Assembly: GCA_029256185.1 (NCBI GenBank) | Contig: JAQSYI010000048.1 | Location: forward strand, 1 to 64,000 | Direction: 5' to 3' | DNA from: Paenibacillaceae bacterium | GTDB lineage: Bacteria; Bacillota; Bacilli; Paenibacillales; NBRC-103111 | DNA: 64,000 nt | Shown here: positions 1-7,791 of the stretch, in pieces | How positions within the stretch are numbered: the first letter of the stretch is position 1 | Layout: each line of letters begins with the position of its first letter | Position numbers and translations under genes: made by a program | The notes under the pieces: generated by a model | What the model saw: the letters and a program-made list of their open reading frames with translations, nothing else | What the model was told of the DNA's origin: nothing | The model's database searches: none

Positions 1-65
1 GGGGGATCCCCCCCTGAACCTTGAAAGCCAATGATATCCATCGTCCCGATGGATACCCTACAACC

Positions 66-527
66 CTAAACATCCTTACACAAACTTCTTGACACTACCT
101 CATCTATTGCCCCTAATTCCCCAACTATAGCCCTATTCTCTCTTAAAATAACGATTTTATTTTCATTTGAAATCGAGGTAGGAATACTACTGTTTAGTTG
201 ACTAAGAAATTGCTCAAAGTTAAATACATTCCCTTTTTGATTTAATTGTAATTCTTCAGTCAATTTACTTTCTATTTCATTAGTTATATAAATATCAAAC
301 ACACCTTCTTTGTGGTTGCCATACATTTTAATTCTCAATATATAGTTAATATTCCTTAAATAAATAAACAGTCTATCTTTCGATTCCATATCTTCATCAG
401 AAACGAACATCATAAATATAAATCTTCCTCTTCCAATATTGATCTCAAAAATAAGAGTCTTTTCATCAGATGAAATTGCTTCCATGTATATACTCTTTAA
501 TTTATATAAATTAAATTTGCTATTCAT
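66..527 (-). CDS. Hypothetical protein, 153 aa
   Basis: I do not recognise this protein. The start chosen is the ATG at 527, which has GAGAGGA seven bases upstream; an in-frame TTG six bases earlier is less likely. The product is soluble, mixed alpha/beta and rich in Lys, Glu, Ile and Asn, with no signal peptide or membrane segment and no obvious catalytic motif. The DNA is clearly more AT-rich than the operons after 3.4 kb, and so is the next gene, which suggests acquisition as part of an accessory island. It lies on the same strand as the 223-aa orphan upstream with about 170 bp between them, so co-transcription is possible but not shown. An immunity or defence accessory role would be a guess from context only. 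Confidence 0.6.
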   Translation of the reverse strand: MNSKFNLYKLKSIYMEAISSDEKTLIFEINIGRGRFIFMMFVSDEDMESKDRLFIYLRNINYILRIKMYGNHKEGVFDIYITNEIESKLTEELQLNQKGNVFNFEQFLSQLNSSIPTSISNENKIVILRENRAIVGELGAIDEVVSRSLCKDV

Positions 528-696
528 TTTCAAGTCCTCTCTACTTAGCTTAAAATAACATTCTTAATTCCTACATTTACGAAACACGGGTTGTCTGAAT
601 TGCCAACTACTTTACCAAAATCTCTACTGAAAAACAATCAGCGATGGCCGAGAAATGAGAAATATTATGTTATAAGTTGTTGAGGATTCATTAGAA

Positions 697-1368
697 TTAC
701 TCCTCATCGTTATTTCTTTGTAAAATCAGCTCTATTAGGCCCTTACATTCACCTATATCCGTAAATCCAACTGCATTTAATTCACCTTTAATAGTCAAGT
801 CATTCCCCAATAAGATATTTAATGCATCAATTTTCGCACTTTCAATCATTCTTTTTTTATCTTCAGTCACTACTATTTCCTGAATAAATAATACAAACCA
901 CCTTCCATCAGCCAGCGGCAACGAAGCTATATGATTATACGGGGAACTAGCAGTGTCCGGTGCACTTAATAGAGGCTGAGTAATATAACATTCTATTTGA
1001 ACTGCATGTCCAGTTCGAGGAAGTGGAAGCCATCTTACTTTTTTCAAGTTTTCTTCTATATTAATTTCCCTTAATTCACTTCTTGGAATGATAATTCTAA
1101 ATATATGTTTTGCTTCACCTTCATTAACTATAGGTAGATTCCACTTAACAATATGTCTATCTCTGTTTCGAATTGGAGCGTTAGTGAATTTTGCAACTGA
1201 GTCAAAATTCCGGGACCATTGGCATTGACCAGATTCATGTAAACTGACTTTAGAATCCGAGCCTAACATCCTTGTTAAAATATATATATCGCTTTTATTT
1301 ACCCAAACTTTCCATACCGATGATCTAATACTCTTTGGTTCTCCAATAGAAAATCTTAGTTCTTTCAT
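697..1368 (-). CDS. Hypothetical protein, 223 aa
   Basis: An orphan-type soluble protein. The N-terminal part (about residues 15-55) has the pattern SVWKVWVNKSDIYI followed by KVSLHESGQCQW. From memory, a similar opening occurs in uncharacterised proteins scattered over Firmicutes and Actinobacteria, but I can assign no function. The start ATG at 1368 has AAGGGG and GGGA upstream. There is no signal peptide or transmembrane segment. The C-terminal third contains a basic/acidic helix (VVTEDKKRMIESAKIDAL). Base composition is AT-rich like its neighbours. About 170 bp separate it from the downstream 153-aa gene on the same strand. Confidence 0.6.
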   Translation of the reverse strand: MKELRFSIGEPKSIRSSVWKVWVNKSDIYILTRMLGSDSKVSLHESGQCQWSRNFDSVAKFTNAPIRNRDRHIVKWNLPIVNEGEAKHIFRIIIPRSELREINIEENLKKVRWLPLPRTGHAVQIECYITQPLLSAPDTASSPYNHIASLPLADGRWFVLFIQEIVVTEDKKRMIESAKIDALNILLGNDLTIKGELNAVGFTDIGECKGLIELILQRNNDEE

Positions 1369-2161
1369 TCCCTATCTGCCCCTTGAAATTCTTTTAGTTG
1401 CAACAGTCCCTGAAAGCTGTAGTTTTATAATGCCATAATACGGAAAATTATAAACCGCTACTGCTCTTCTTTTCAATGAAATTTATTGAATGGTAAAAGC
1501 TCCAAGAATTGATTCACACAAACTTCCCCTCAATGATAGAGAGTTACTGGGATACCACAAGTGTTACCTTGCAGAATTGTCCCAGTTTCATTGGGTCTAG
1601 ATGTTAATAAAGATATATTGATTCTCTTCTGGAATTCAATTCTGGTCATTAGGGATATCATAGAGGTTATATTGCTTTATGATTTAAGCTTCTATGTATT
1701 AAACCAACAGGTTCACAGCATGATAATGTGTTAGTCTGAATTATTGCCTTCTTTGAAAATCCCAACATAAACTGTTCTCTTACCAATTAGTTCTATGCCT
1801 TGGTTGAGTTAGTCCCCCTCTTTTATTTTTCGAGAATTTCACCCTACCGTTTCTGCATTCACGACACCTGGCGAATACCATGTGTGTCCGACTGCCTCTG
1901 CTTCCCCCGAAATTCCCCTGCCGGGCCAAAAGACGTGTGCCCGATGTGCTATCCAAAGTTACCTCTTCCACGATTACCCTATGTTCAAGCGACTTAAGAC
2001 ACGTAGTGCTGGGTGGCTCTGCCACTTAGCCGGTTGAATGTATCCGGTGAATATACTCCCCAGAAATGCCTCTTCCTAACAAGGACTGGGCTTGTCCTAG
2101 TCCGCAGCGTTGAATGCGATGTTATAGGAAGCAGTTTCCATCCTGAATTACAAAAGAATTA
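1369..2161. other. 793-bp gap with a GC-richer block, no gene recognised
   Basis: No convincing gene is present. From about 1780 to 2120 the sequence is noticeably richer in G+C than the AT-rich DNA on both sides and reads open for 60-80 codons on each strand. Neither translation resembles a protein (Arg/Ser/Thr-rich, no fold), and neither has a ribosome site. The abrupt composition change and the dual open frames fit a decayed mobile element or a structured RNA. I looked for a group II intron domain V hairpin and a GTGYG 5' end and did not find either. Confidence 0.35.
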
Positions 2162-3061
2162 TTATTCTTCTATAGGTCTTTGATTTTCATAAAACCATAA
2201 TTGGGGGTGGCAAATATACCTAGGATGCTGCTCTTCAAATTTTCTATTTGTCCAAACATCATCTTTCTGCAAAAATGTATCGATTATTGCTTTACATTTC
2301 TCAACTGATAGTTTTTTCGAGAAAATTATCAAATATTCAGCACCTTGCTTATTGATTTGAATCGATAAGATACAGTCAATAATGTTTTTGTATTTTTTAA
2401 GCAACTTAACTCCACTAGGAAAAATATTAGGTCTATCAACAGGCAAACAAGCAAGTGTATACAAATATTCGTTCTCTTCAATAAATGCCTGAAATTTCCC
2501 CCAATCGTTTCCTTCCATTTGTAAATTAAAATACTCACCTACTTCATTGGTTTCATCATCCCAAATTATGTTATAGTCACCATTATATAATATATGTGTT
2601 TTAAATTTATCGATAGCAAGATGCATTGATGCAATGATCCCTTTAACAATCATCCCTGTTCTTTCAGAGAGCGCACGGTTATGTGCAAGAATATTTCTTA
2701 TTTCTCTTAGTTCATTTAGCTTCTGAGAAAAACGTTCTTTAGAAAACCCAATTAAGTATTGAACCCTATCATAAATATTATTTTCCAAAAGAAGTTGAGA
2801 TAACTCAGCATGAGTTAATGACCATATTAGATTATCTTCATTATCAGCGTCAAAATAAAACAATTCTTGATTCCTGTTTGTTCTTTGAATGTAACCCTCA
2901 AAGACTCTCTTTGGTACTGACTTTAACCAATCATCACCATATTCAATCATATATGCAGTTAAACAAATTCTCCTTAACCAATTCTCTAATTCAAAAATAG
3001 AAAAATAAACATCTCCGTTTATTTTGGGTATTAGCATTTCTTCTTTAAATTCCAGCATCAT
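2162..3061 (-). CDS. HEPN-like domain protein, 299 aa
   Basis: The start is the first ATG of an ATGATG pair at 3061, preceded by GTGGAGG; an upstream in-frame TTG overlaps that ribosome site and is unlikely. The clearest motif is RNILAH at about residues 122-127, inside the helix LNELREIRNILAHN. This fits the R-x4-6-H motif with a polar residue after the Arg that marks HEPN domains, many of which are metal-independent RNases in toxin-antitoxin, abortive-infection and RNA-processing systems. The rest is alpha/beta with no membrane segment. No MNT-type antitoxin is adjacent; the nearest nucleotidyltransferase, at 18.2 kb, is broken. The gene is AT-rich and isolated. RNase activity is inference; the motif is seen directly. 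Confidence 0.6.
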   Translation of the reverse strand: MMLEFKEEMLIPKINGDVYFSIFELENWLRRICLTAYMIEYGDDWLKSVPKRVFEGYIQRTNRNQELFYFDADNEDNLIWSLTHAELSQLLLENNIYDRVQYLIGFSKERFSQKLNELREIRNILAHNRALSERTGMIVKGIIASMHLAIDKFKTHILYNGDYNIIWDDETNEVGEYFNLQMEGNDWGKFQAFIEENEYLYTLACLPVDRPNIFPSGVKLLKKYKNIIDCILSIQINKQGAEYLIIFSKKLSVEKCKAIIDTFLQKDDVWTNRKFEEQHPRYICHPQLWFYENQRPIEE

Positions 3062-3433
3062 AGAATAACCTCCACTAATATGTAATCGCAACTATTTCCT
3101 ATAACGTTATATTCACGAACTTCATGAAATTCCCAGCTTCATCTCAATATTCAAATGTAATTCGGCTAAACGGCTTGATGAACTATAGTTCTATTATACT
3201 ATTAAATGGAAGAATATAACGATTACTAAAATCATATACTTTCAAACAAAAAACTCCCGCCAGTACCATCGGCAGAAGTTTCTAAAATAATTGATTCACG
3301 CGAACATCCCACCAATGGCAGGTATGTGTAAATCAACAAAATGTATTTCTTAACTAACTTTGTACTTACACAAATAGCCCAAGGAGTTTTCTCCGAAGGC
3401 TAGATTTTTCCCCTATAAGATTTTGAACTTCCC
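3062..3433. other. Intergenic region with promoter and terminator signals
   Basis: No gene seen. It holds the AT-rich leader of the HEPN-like gene near its left end and the terminator of the small gene at 3434-3721 (see 3248-3282). The remainder shows nothing that I can support. Confidence 0.4.
3248..3282 (-). terminator. Rho-independent terminator
   Basis: On the minus strand an imperfect stem (AAACTTCTGCC pairing with GGCGGGAGTTT) is followed directly by a run of T. It lies about 150 bp downstream of the stop of the 95-aa gene at 3434-3721 and would end its transcript. Confidence 0.6.
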
Positions 3434-3721
3434 CTACTCCCCAACAAACTCCTCTTTTGCGGCCAGTACTTCCAGCATTATCAGGCCTCCCAGCTTGAAG
3501 CCTTGGGAGAAGGATGCTTTGCTTTCCATGGAATTGGACTCTGCTAGCAGATCGAGCATGTCTTCGACTAATTTGAAGTCCTCCTCGGAGAACTTTGTGC
3601 GGCATGCTCCCATCATGGCGACGATTTTCTTGTTTATGGATGAATATTCAGGATCACGGGGCCGGATTAGCTCCTCTGGGACTATCTTACCAGCATACAA
3701 ACCATCGAGAATTCCGCTCAT
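3434..3721 (-). CDS. Small helical protein, DUF6809-like, 95 aa
   Basis: A short acidic soluble protein opening MSGILDGLYAGKIVPEE. I associate this opening with a Firmicute family of unknown function (DUF6809); the assignment is from memory. The start ATG at 3721 has GAGGGGG nine bases upstream. It is probably all-helical with an amphipathic centre (EEDFKLVEDMLDLLAES) and a Gly-rich C-terminal helix. Relatives I recall lie near XRE-type regulators or phage-like genes. Here an XRE regulator is divergently transcribed about 200 bp away, so the two may share a control region. No catalytic residues are apparent. Confidence 0.6.
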   Translation of the reverse strand: MSGILDGLYAGKIVPEELIRPRDPEYSSINKKIVAMMGACRTKFSEEDFKLVEDMLDLLAESNSMESKASFSQGFKLGGLIMLEVLAAKEEFVGE

Positions 3722-3921
3722 ACTTCCCCCTCTTCTCTCTCCAAAGATGGTAAAGGTTTCGACTATATCGATAGTATACCTTCATTTAGAACTAAATCTG
3801 ATTTTTAGCGGTAAAATCGCTATTGTAGGCAATAGCAATGCAGCATCTAAACTAGTTTACTATATATGAGTATCGTATGATGAGTTTTATGCATTTTTCG
3901 CATAATCTGTATCTATAAAAC

Positions 3922-4227
3922 TTGTTTGGGTGTTTATTACTGTATAAACGAATCAGGGATTTGCGCGAGGATCGTGATGTGACGCAAGCGACGATAGCGG
4001 AGTATCTGCATATTTCTCAAGCGACTTATTCCCGCTACGAAAGCGGTGGGCTGGATGTACCGAGTACGGTTCTGATCAAGCTGGCCGATTATTATCAGGT
4101 GAGCATTGATTATCTCTTGGGGCAGACGGATCATCCGGGCCGTGCCGGGAGCAAGAAGCATAACAGGAACAGCCCTGGAGATATCTCCAAGGCTGTTCCT
4201 GTTATGCTTCTTTCCCACCACGATTAA
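3922..4227 (+). CDS. XRE-family transcriptional regulator, ~101 aa
   Basis: A helix-turn-helix domain of the Cro/CI type covers about residues 9-66: RIRDLREDRDVTQATIAEYL is helices 1-2 and SQATYSRYESG is the recognition helix, ending in the usual DYLLG. The start is uncertain. The frame opens at TTG 3922 with no clear ribosome site, and family members usually begin just before LYKRIRDLRE, which here would need TTA or CTG; the first few residues are therefore doubtful. The last ~25 codons are read from a long hairpin (4153-4213), so the natural C-terminus after the domain may have been replaced by repeat DNA. It is divergent from the DUF6809-like gene. Confidence 0.65.
   Translation: MFGCLLLYKRIRDLREDRDVTQATIAEYLHISQATYSRYESGGLDVPSTVLIKLADYYQVSIDYLLGQTDHPGRAGSKKHNRNSPGDISKAVPVMLLSHHD
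4153..4213. terminator. Long bidirectional hairpin, repeat family copy A
   Basis: A nearly perfect inverted repeat with arms of about 26 bp (GCATAACAGGAACAGCC and its complement) closes over the core CTGGAGATATCTCCAAG. It sits where the XRE gene and the solute-binding-protein gene converge and has T-runs suited to stopping both transcripts. The core recurs at 13787-13838, so it belongs to a dispersed repeat family. Confidence 0.7.
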
Positions 4228-5789
4228 TTCGAAGCCAGGAAGGCGTCGATCTGGCTCTGTATTTCCGCTTGAATCTTATCCACTCCGGCTGCCTTCAGCT
4301 GGGAATGCAGCTCCGCCAGCCCTTTGTCCAGATCCTTCACGAGACCGTATTCCAGCGGCACGCCGTAGCGGACCATGACATTGCTCACATTGGCCACTTC
4401 GTTGACCACCTTGGAATTGTCGAAGACGAAGGTTTCCAGCTTGTAGTGATACACCTTGCCGAGCCATTGCTTCTCGATATCCTGCGCCGCCTGCGGGTAG
4501 GAGGTGTCCACCCGGTTCAGCGGGGAGCTCCATCCCCAGTTGGTGAAGCTGTTGAAGTTGGCGAATTTATCCATTTTGGTGAATTTGTCGTTGCCGCCCG
4601 CTGTATAATGGGTGCCTTCAATCCCGTACATGATCAGATCGTGGATCTGCCTGTCGTTTTGCAGCAGGTCCAGTACCATCAGCGCCCGCTCCGGATTCTT
4701 GGAGGTAGCATGGATAGCCACGCCGTTCTGCGTCGAGATCGCCGATGTTTTATGGCTGTTCGGCACCAGATCGGCCAGCGCCACCTTCATATCCGGCTGA
4801 GCCTTGTTCATATCCGCCATAATGGAGCTGACCGATGACAGGGTATGGGCCATGGCCGCGATTTTGCCGGCCTTGAAGTCGTCCTTCGCGTTGCTCTTGT
4901 TGGTCAGCACGTTCCTCGACCAGCCGCCGTTGTCCGCCAGCGTCTTGTAATAAGAGAGCAGTTCCTTGAACTCGGCCGTTTCGTAGATATTGAACACCTT
5001 GCCTGCTGCGTCCTCCGTCTTGAAGGCAAACGGCCCTTCCACCATATCCCAGTTGTTCTTTTGGACCAGGAGCTCCGTATCCAGCATGTGCATGGTAGCG
5101 GTGGTGGATTCCAGCCCGAAGGGAGTAACACCCTTTTCATTCTTGGCGATGGTCTCCAAGTATTGTGCGAACGAAGCGCCGTCGGTAATCGGAGGCAGGT
5201 TGTACTTCAAGCGCCAGTCCTCGCGGTACAGCACGAGCTTGTCGATGAATTCATTGGATTTGTTCTGCGGGATCATGTAGACCTTGCCCTTGACCCGCGC
5301 TTGATCCCAGCTTACCTTGGGCATGGCCTTCCATGTCTGCGGCGCATACTTGGACAGCATGTCATCCGTCAGCTCCAGGAAGCCGTCTTTATTCGCTTGG
5401 TTGGTATACAGGGCCCAGTTGGCCGTGTAGATGATATCGAAGTCTTCGTTCGCCGCGAATTTCAGCGGATACTTCTGCTTCCAGTCGGACCAGTCCAGGA
5501 ACTCGGTCTGGAGGGTGGCATTCACCTTGGCCCCCAGCACCTTGTTGATCTCGCCGAATACCAGGTCGTAATCCACCGGCTTCGGTCCCAGCATCACCAT
5601 CTTCAGAGTAACGGCCTTGGAGGTATCGATGGCGTTAGGGCTTGCTGATGCAGCTGCTTCAGGCTTGACGGATGGGCTTGCAGACGGGCTGTTGGATGCG
5701 GTGTCGTTGCCATTGCCGCAAGCGCCTAGAATCATGGAGCCTGCCAGGAGGGTGGTCAATGCCGCTCCCCATTTTTTGTTTTTTAACAC
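4224..5789 (-). CDS. Sugar ABC transporter, lipoprotein solute-binding protein (LplA-type)
   Basis: An extracellular binding protein of 521 aa. The N-terminus is a lipoprotein signal: Lys-rich start, hydrophobic stretch, then lipobox LGAC with Cys at about residue 24, followed by a Ser/Ala/Pro linker. Length and overall pattern fit the family 1 binding proteins that feed LplB/LplC-type (CUT1) permeases for oligosaccharides. The start is GTG at 5789 with GGGGG eight bases upstream. The two permease genes lie immediately upstream in the same orientation, and no ATPase gene is present, which is typical because these systems share an MsmX-type ATPase. The neighbouring YesMN-type pair probably senses the sugar. 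Substrate is unknown; the linked GH43/lectin gene hints at galactan fragments. Confidence 0.9.
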   Translation of the reverse strand: MLKNKKWGAALTTLLAGSMILGACGNGNDTASNSPSASPSVKPEAAASASPNAIDTSKAVTLKMVMLGPKPVDYDLVFGEINKVLGAKVNATLQTEFLDWSDWKQKYPLKFAANEDFDIIYTANWALYTNQANKDGFLELTDDMLSKYAPQTWKAMPKVSWDQARVKGKVYMIPQNKSNEFIDKLVLYREDWRLKYNLPPITDGASFAQYLETIAKNEKGVTPFGLESTTATMHMLDTELLVQKNNWDMVEGPFAFKTEDAAGKVFNIYETAEFKELLSYYKTLADNGGWSRNVLTNKSNAKDDFKAGKIAAMAHTLSSVSSIMADMNKAQPDMKVALADLVPNSHKTSAISTQNGVAIHATSKNPERALMVLDLLQNDRQIHDLIMYGIEGTHYTAGGNDKFTKMDKFANFNSFTNWGWSSPLNRVDTSYPQAAQDIEKQWLGKVYHYKLETFVFDNSKVVNEVANVSNVMVRYGVPLEYGLVKDLDKGLAELHSQLKAAGVDKIQAEIQSQIDAFLASN

Positions 5790-5842
5790 GTGGTGTTCCC
5801 CCTATTAAGTTAATGTATGAGATCAACCGGGCTGCCCCGGGA

Positions 5843-6748
5843 TCATCCTTTCACTGCGCCGATCGTCATGCCTTGTACAAAATACTTCTGAATGAACGGA
5901 TAAGCGAATATGATGGGCCCGGTGGCCACTACTGTCATGGCCATCTTCAGGCTTTCCCCGGGAACAGAGGCAGATACATCCGTACCGGAGCCGAGCATGG
6001 CGTCGCGCATGCCCTCCAGGTTGCCCAGCATCTGATATAGGTAGTACTGCAGCGGCATCAGCTTATCGTCGGAGATGAACAGCAAGGCCGTATACCAGTC
6101 ATTCCAGCGGCCAAGCGCGAGGAACAAGCCGATGGTCGCCAGCGCAGGCTTGGACAAGGGAAGGATCAGACTGAGGAAGATCCGGAAATCCCCGGCGCCG
6201 TCGATCTTGGCCGACTCCGCTATGGCATCGGGAATGCCCGCCATGAACGACCTCATCACCAGGATGTAGAAAACATTCAGCAAGGTGGGAATAATCAGCA
6301 CGCCCAGGGTATCCTTCATCCCCAGGAAATTGACGATCAACAGATACCACGGGACGAGCCCGCCGCTGAACAGCGTGGTAAAGAAGAAATAGAAGGCGAA
6401 CTGGTTGCGCCACTTGAAATCCTTGCGGCACAGCACATAAGCGGTCATCGCAGTCAGGAACAAGCCGGCCGCCGTTCCAATGAGCGTAATGATGATGGTG
6501 ACGCCGTAGGCCTGAAGAATGGCATCGGGAAATTCGAAGATGATCCGGTAAGCCTCCGTCGAGAATAGCTTGGGAATCAGGGTGTAACCATCCATCCGGA
6601 TCGCATGCTCGTCGTTGAACGAGGAGGCCACCACGATCCAGAACGGTACGATGCACAGGATAGCCATGATGGTGATGGTGACGTAGCCGATCGCGGAGAG
6701 AAGGAGCCGATCCTTCTGCGGACCGCGTCTGACAGCTGTTTGGTTCAT
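5843..6748 (-). CDS. Sugar ABC transporter permease (LplC/YtcP-type)
   Basis: An integral membrane permease of about 301 aa with six predicted membrane segments. The EAA loop that contacts the ATPase is visible around IAESAKIDGAGDFRIFLSLI. The C-terminus (VQGMTIGAVKG) is the typical ending of this family. The start used is ATG 6748 (MNQTAVRR) because GGGGAGG lies seven to eight bases upstream; a longer in-frame extension has no such site. Nineteen bases separate it from the other permease upstream and 53 from the binding protein downstream, so the three form an operon. It is one half of the heterodimeric channel of a CUT1 importer. Confidence 0.92.
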   Translation of the reverse strand: MNQTAVRRGPQKDRLLLSAIGYVTITIMAILCIVPFWIVVASSFNDEHAIRMDGYTLIPKLFSTEAYRIIFEFPDAILQAYGVTIIITLIGTAAGLFLTAMTAYVLCRKDFKWRNQFAFYFFFTTLFSGGLVPWYLLIVNFLGMKDTLGVLIIPTLLNVFYILVMRSFMAGIPDAIAESAKIDGAGDFRIFLSLILPLSKPALATIGLFLALGRWNDWYTALLFISDDKLMPLQYYLYQMLGNLEGMRDAMLGSGTDVSASVPGESLKMAMTVVATGPIIFAYPFIQKYFVQGMTIGAVKG

Positions 6749-6767
6749 GTTGTAGGTCCTCCCCGCT

Positions 6768-7691
6768 TTAGAATAAGGCGCGTTCCTGATCGAATTTGCG
6801 CACCGCATAATTGGCCAACAGGATGGTTACGAAGCCGAGCACCGACTGGTAGACGCCCGCTGCAGCCGACATGCCGATTTCATTGGTGTTCATCAGCAGC
6901 CGGAACACGAAGGTATCGATGACATCCGTCGATGAGAACAACAGGCCATTGTTGCCGATCAGATTGTAGAACATGCCGAAGTCTCCCCGGAAAATATTCC
7001 CGATCGAGAGCAGCACCAGAATGGTGACTGTCGGCGTCAGATTCGGCAGAGTTACCTTGAAGATCCGCTGGAACACATTCGCCCCGTCGATCTCCGCCGC
7101 CTCGTACATTTCTGTGTCAATGCCCGTAATGGCGGCCAGGTACATCACTGTGCCGTAGCCGAGAAACTTCCAGGTATGGAAGAACATCAGGATATACGGC
7201 CAATAGGCGGGAGTGTTGTAAATGTCCAGCTTCTCCATGTTCAGGGAAGCCAGCACGCTGTTGATCGTGCCCACATCGTAGTTGAAGAAGCTGTACGCGA
7301 TGGAGCCGACCACAACCCATGAGATGAAATAGGGCAGGAACAGCGCCGACTGCATGATCTTGCGGAACCATCTCCCCCCGACCTCGAACAGCAATACCGC
7401 GGCGGCCAACTGCAGCACATTGCTGAGCACGATGAAGCCCAGGTTGTACAGCGCCGTATTCCGTGTAACCAGCCAGGCGTCACCGGACAGGAAGAAAAAT
7501 TTGAAGTTGGCGAAGCCCACCCACGGGCTCCCCAACACGCCGCCCGAATAGTTGTATTGCTTGAAGGCGATGATAATTCCAGCCATCGGAACATAGGAGA
7601 ACAACAGGAATAATAGCGCGGCAGGGGCAATCATCAGCAGCATGGTTCTGTTCTTCCCGACATCGTTCCAAAAGGTGTTTCTCTTGATCAT
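6768..7691 (-). CDS. Sugar ABC transporter permease (LplB-type)
   Basis: The first gene of the importer operon, 307 aa, with six membrane segments and the EAA motif at YEAAEIDGANVFQRIFKVTLP. The opening MIKRNTFWNDVGKNRTMLLMIAP and the block YVPMAGIIIAFKQYN are typical of LplB permeases that partner LplC. ATG 7691 follows AAAGGAG. The 100 bp upstream, between this gene and the response regulator gene, contain a TATAAT on the minus strand, so the importer can be transcribed apart from the sensor pair. Confidence 0.92.
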   Translation of the reverse strand: MIKRNTFWNDVGKNRTMLLMIAPAALLFLLFSYVPMAGIIIAFKQYNYSGGVLGSPWVGFANFKFFFLSGDAWLVTRNTALYNLGFIVLSNVLQLAAAVLLFEVGGRWFRKIMQSALFLPYFISWVVVGSIAYSFFNYDVGTINSVLASLNMEKLDIYNTPAYWPYILMFFHTWKFLGYGTVMYLAAITGIDTEMYEAAEIDGANVFQRIFKVTLPNLTPTVTILVLLSIGNIFRGDFGMFYNLIGNNGLLFSSTDVIDTFVFRLLMNTNEIGMSAAAGVYQSVLGFVTILLANYAVRKFDQERALF

Positions 7692-7719
7692 CTGTTTCTA
7701 CTCCTTTCTCTTTGCTTTC

Positions 7720-7748
7720 ATTATAAAGAGAGAGGGCATTTCAGATAA
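7720..7748 (-). promoter_or_regulatory. Candidate promoter of the first importer operon
   Basis: On the minus strand TTTATAATGAAAG gives a perfect -10 about 30 bases before the permease start. The -35 is weak, as expected for an activator-dependent promoter. The same block TTTATAATGAAAG occurs before the GH106-like gene at 49.77 kb, part of the other YesMN-linked locus. Confidence 0.45.
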
Positions 7749-7791
7749 TTAAGCCAAACAACTAAACCTAATACTCATTCCACGATCAGGG

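Noticed and set aside
1780-2025. Group II intron or reverse-transcriptase fragment
   Set aside because: The position looked suggestive but no domain V hairpin, intron 5' end or reverse-transcriptase motif was found.
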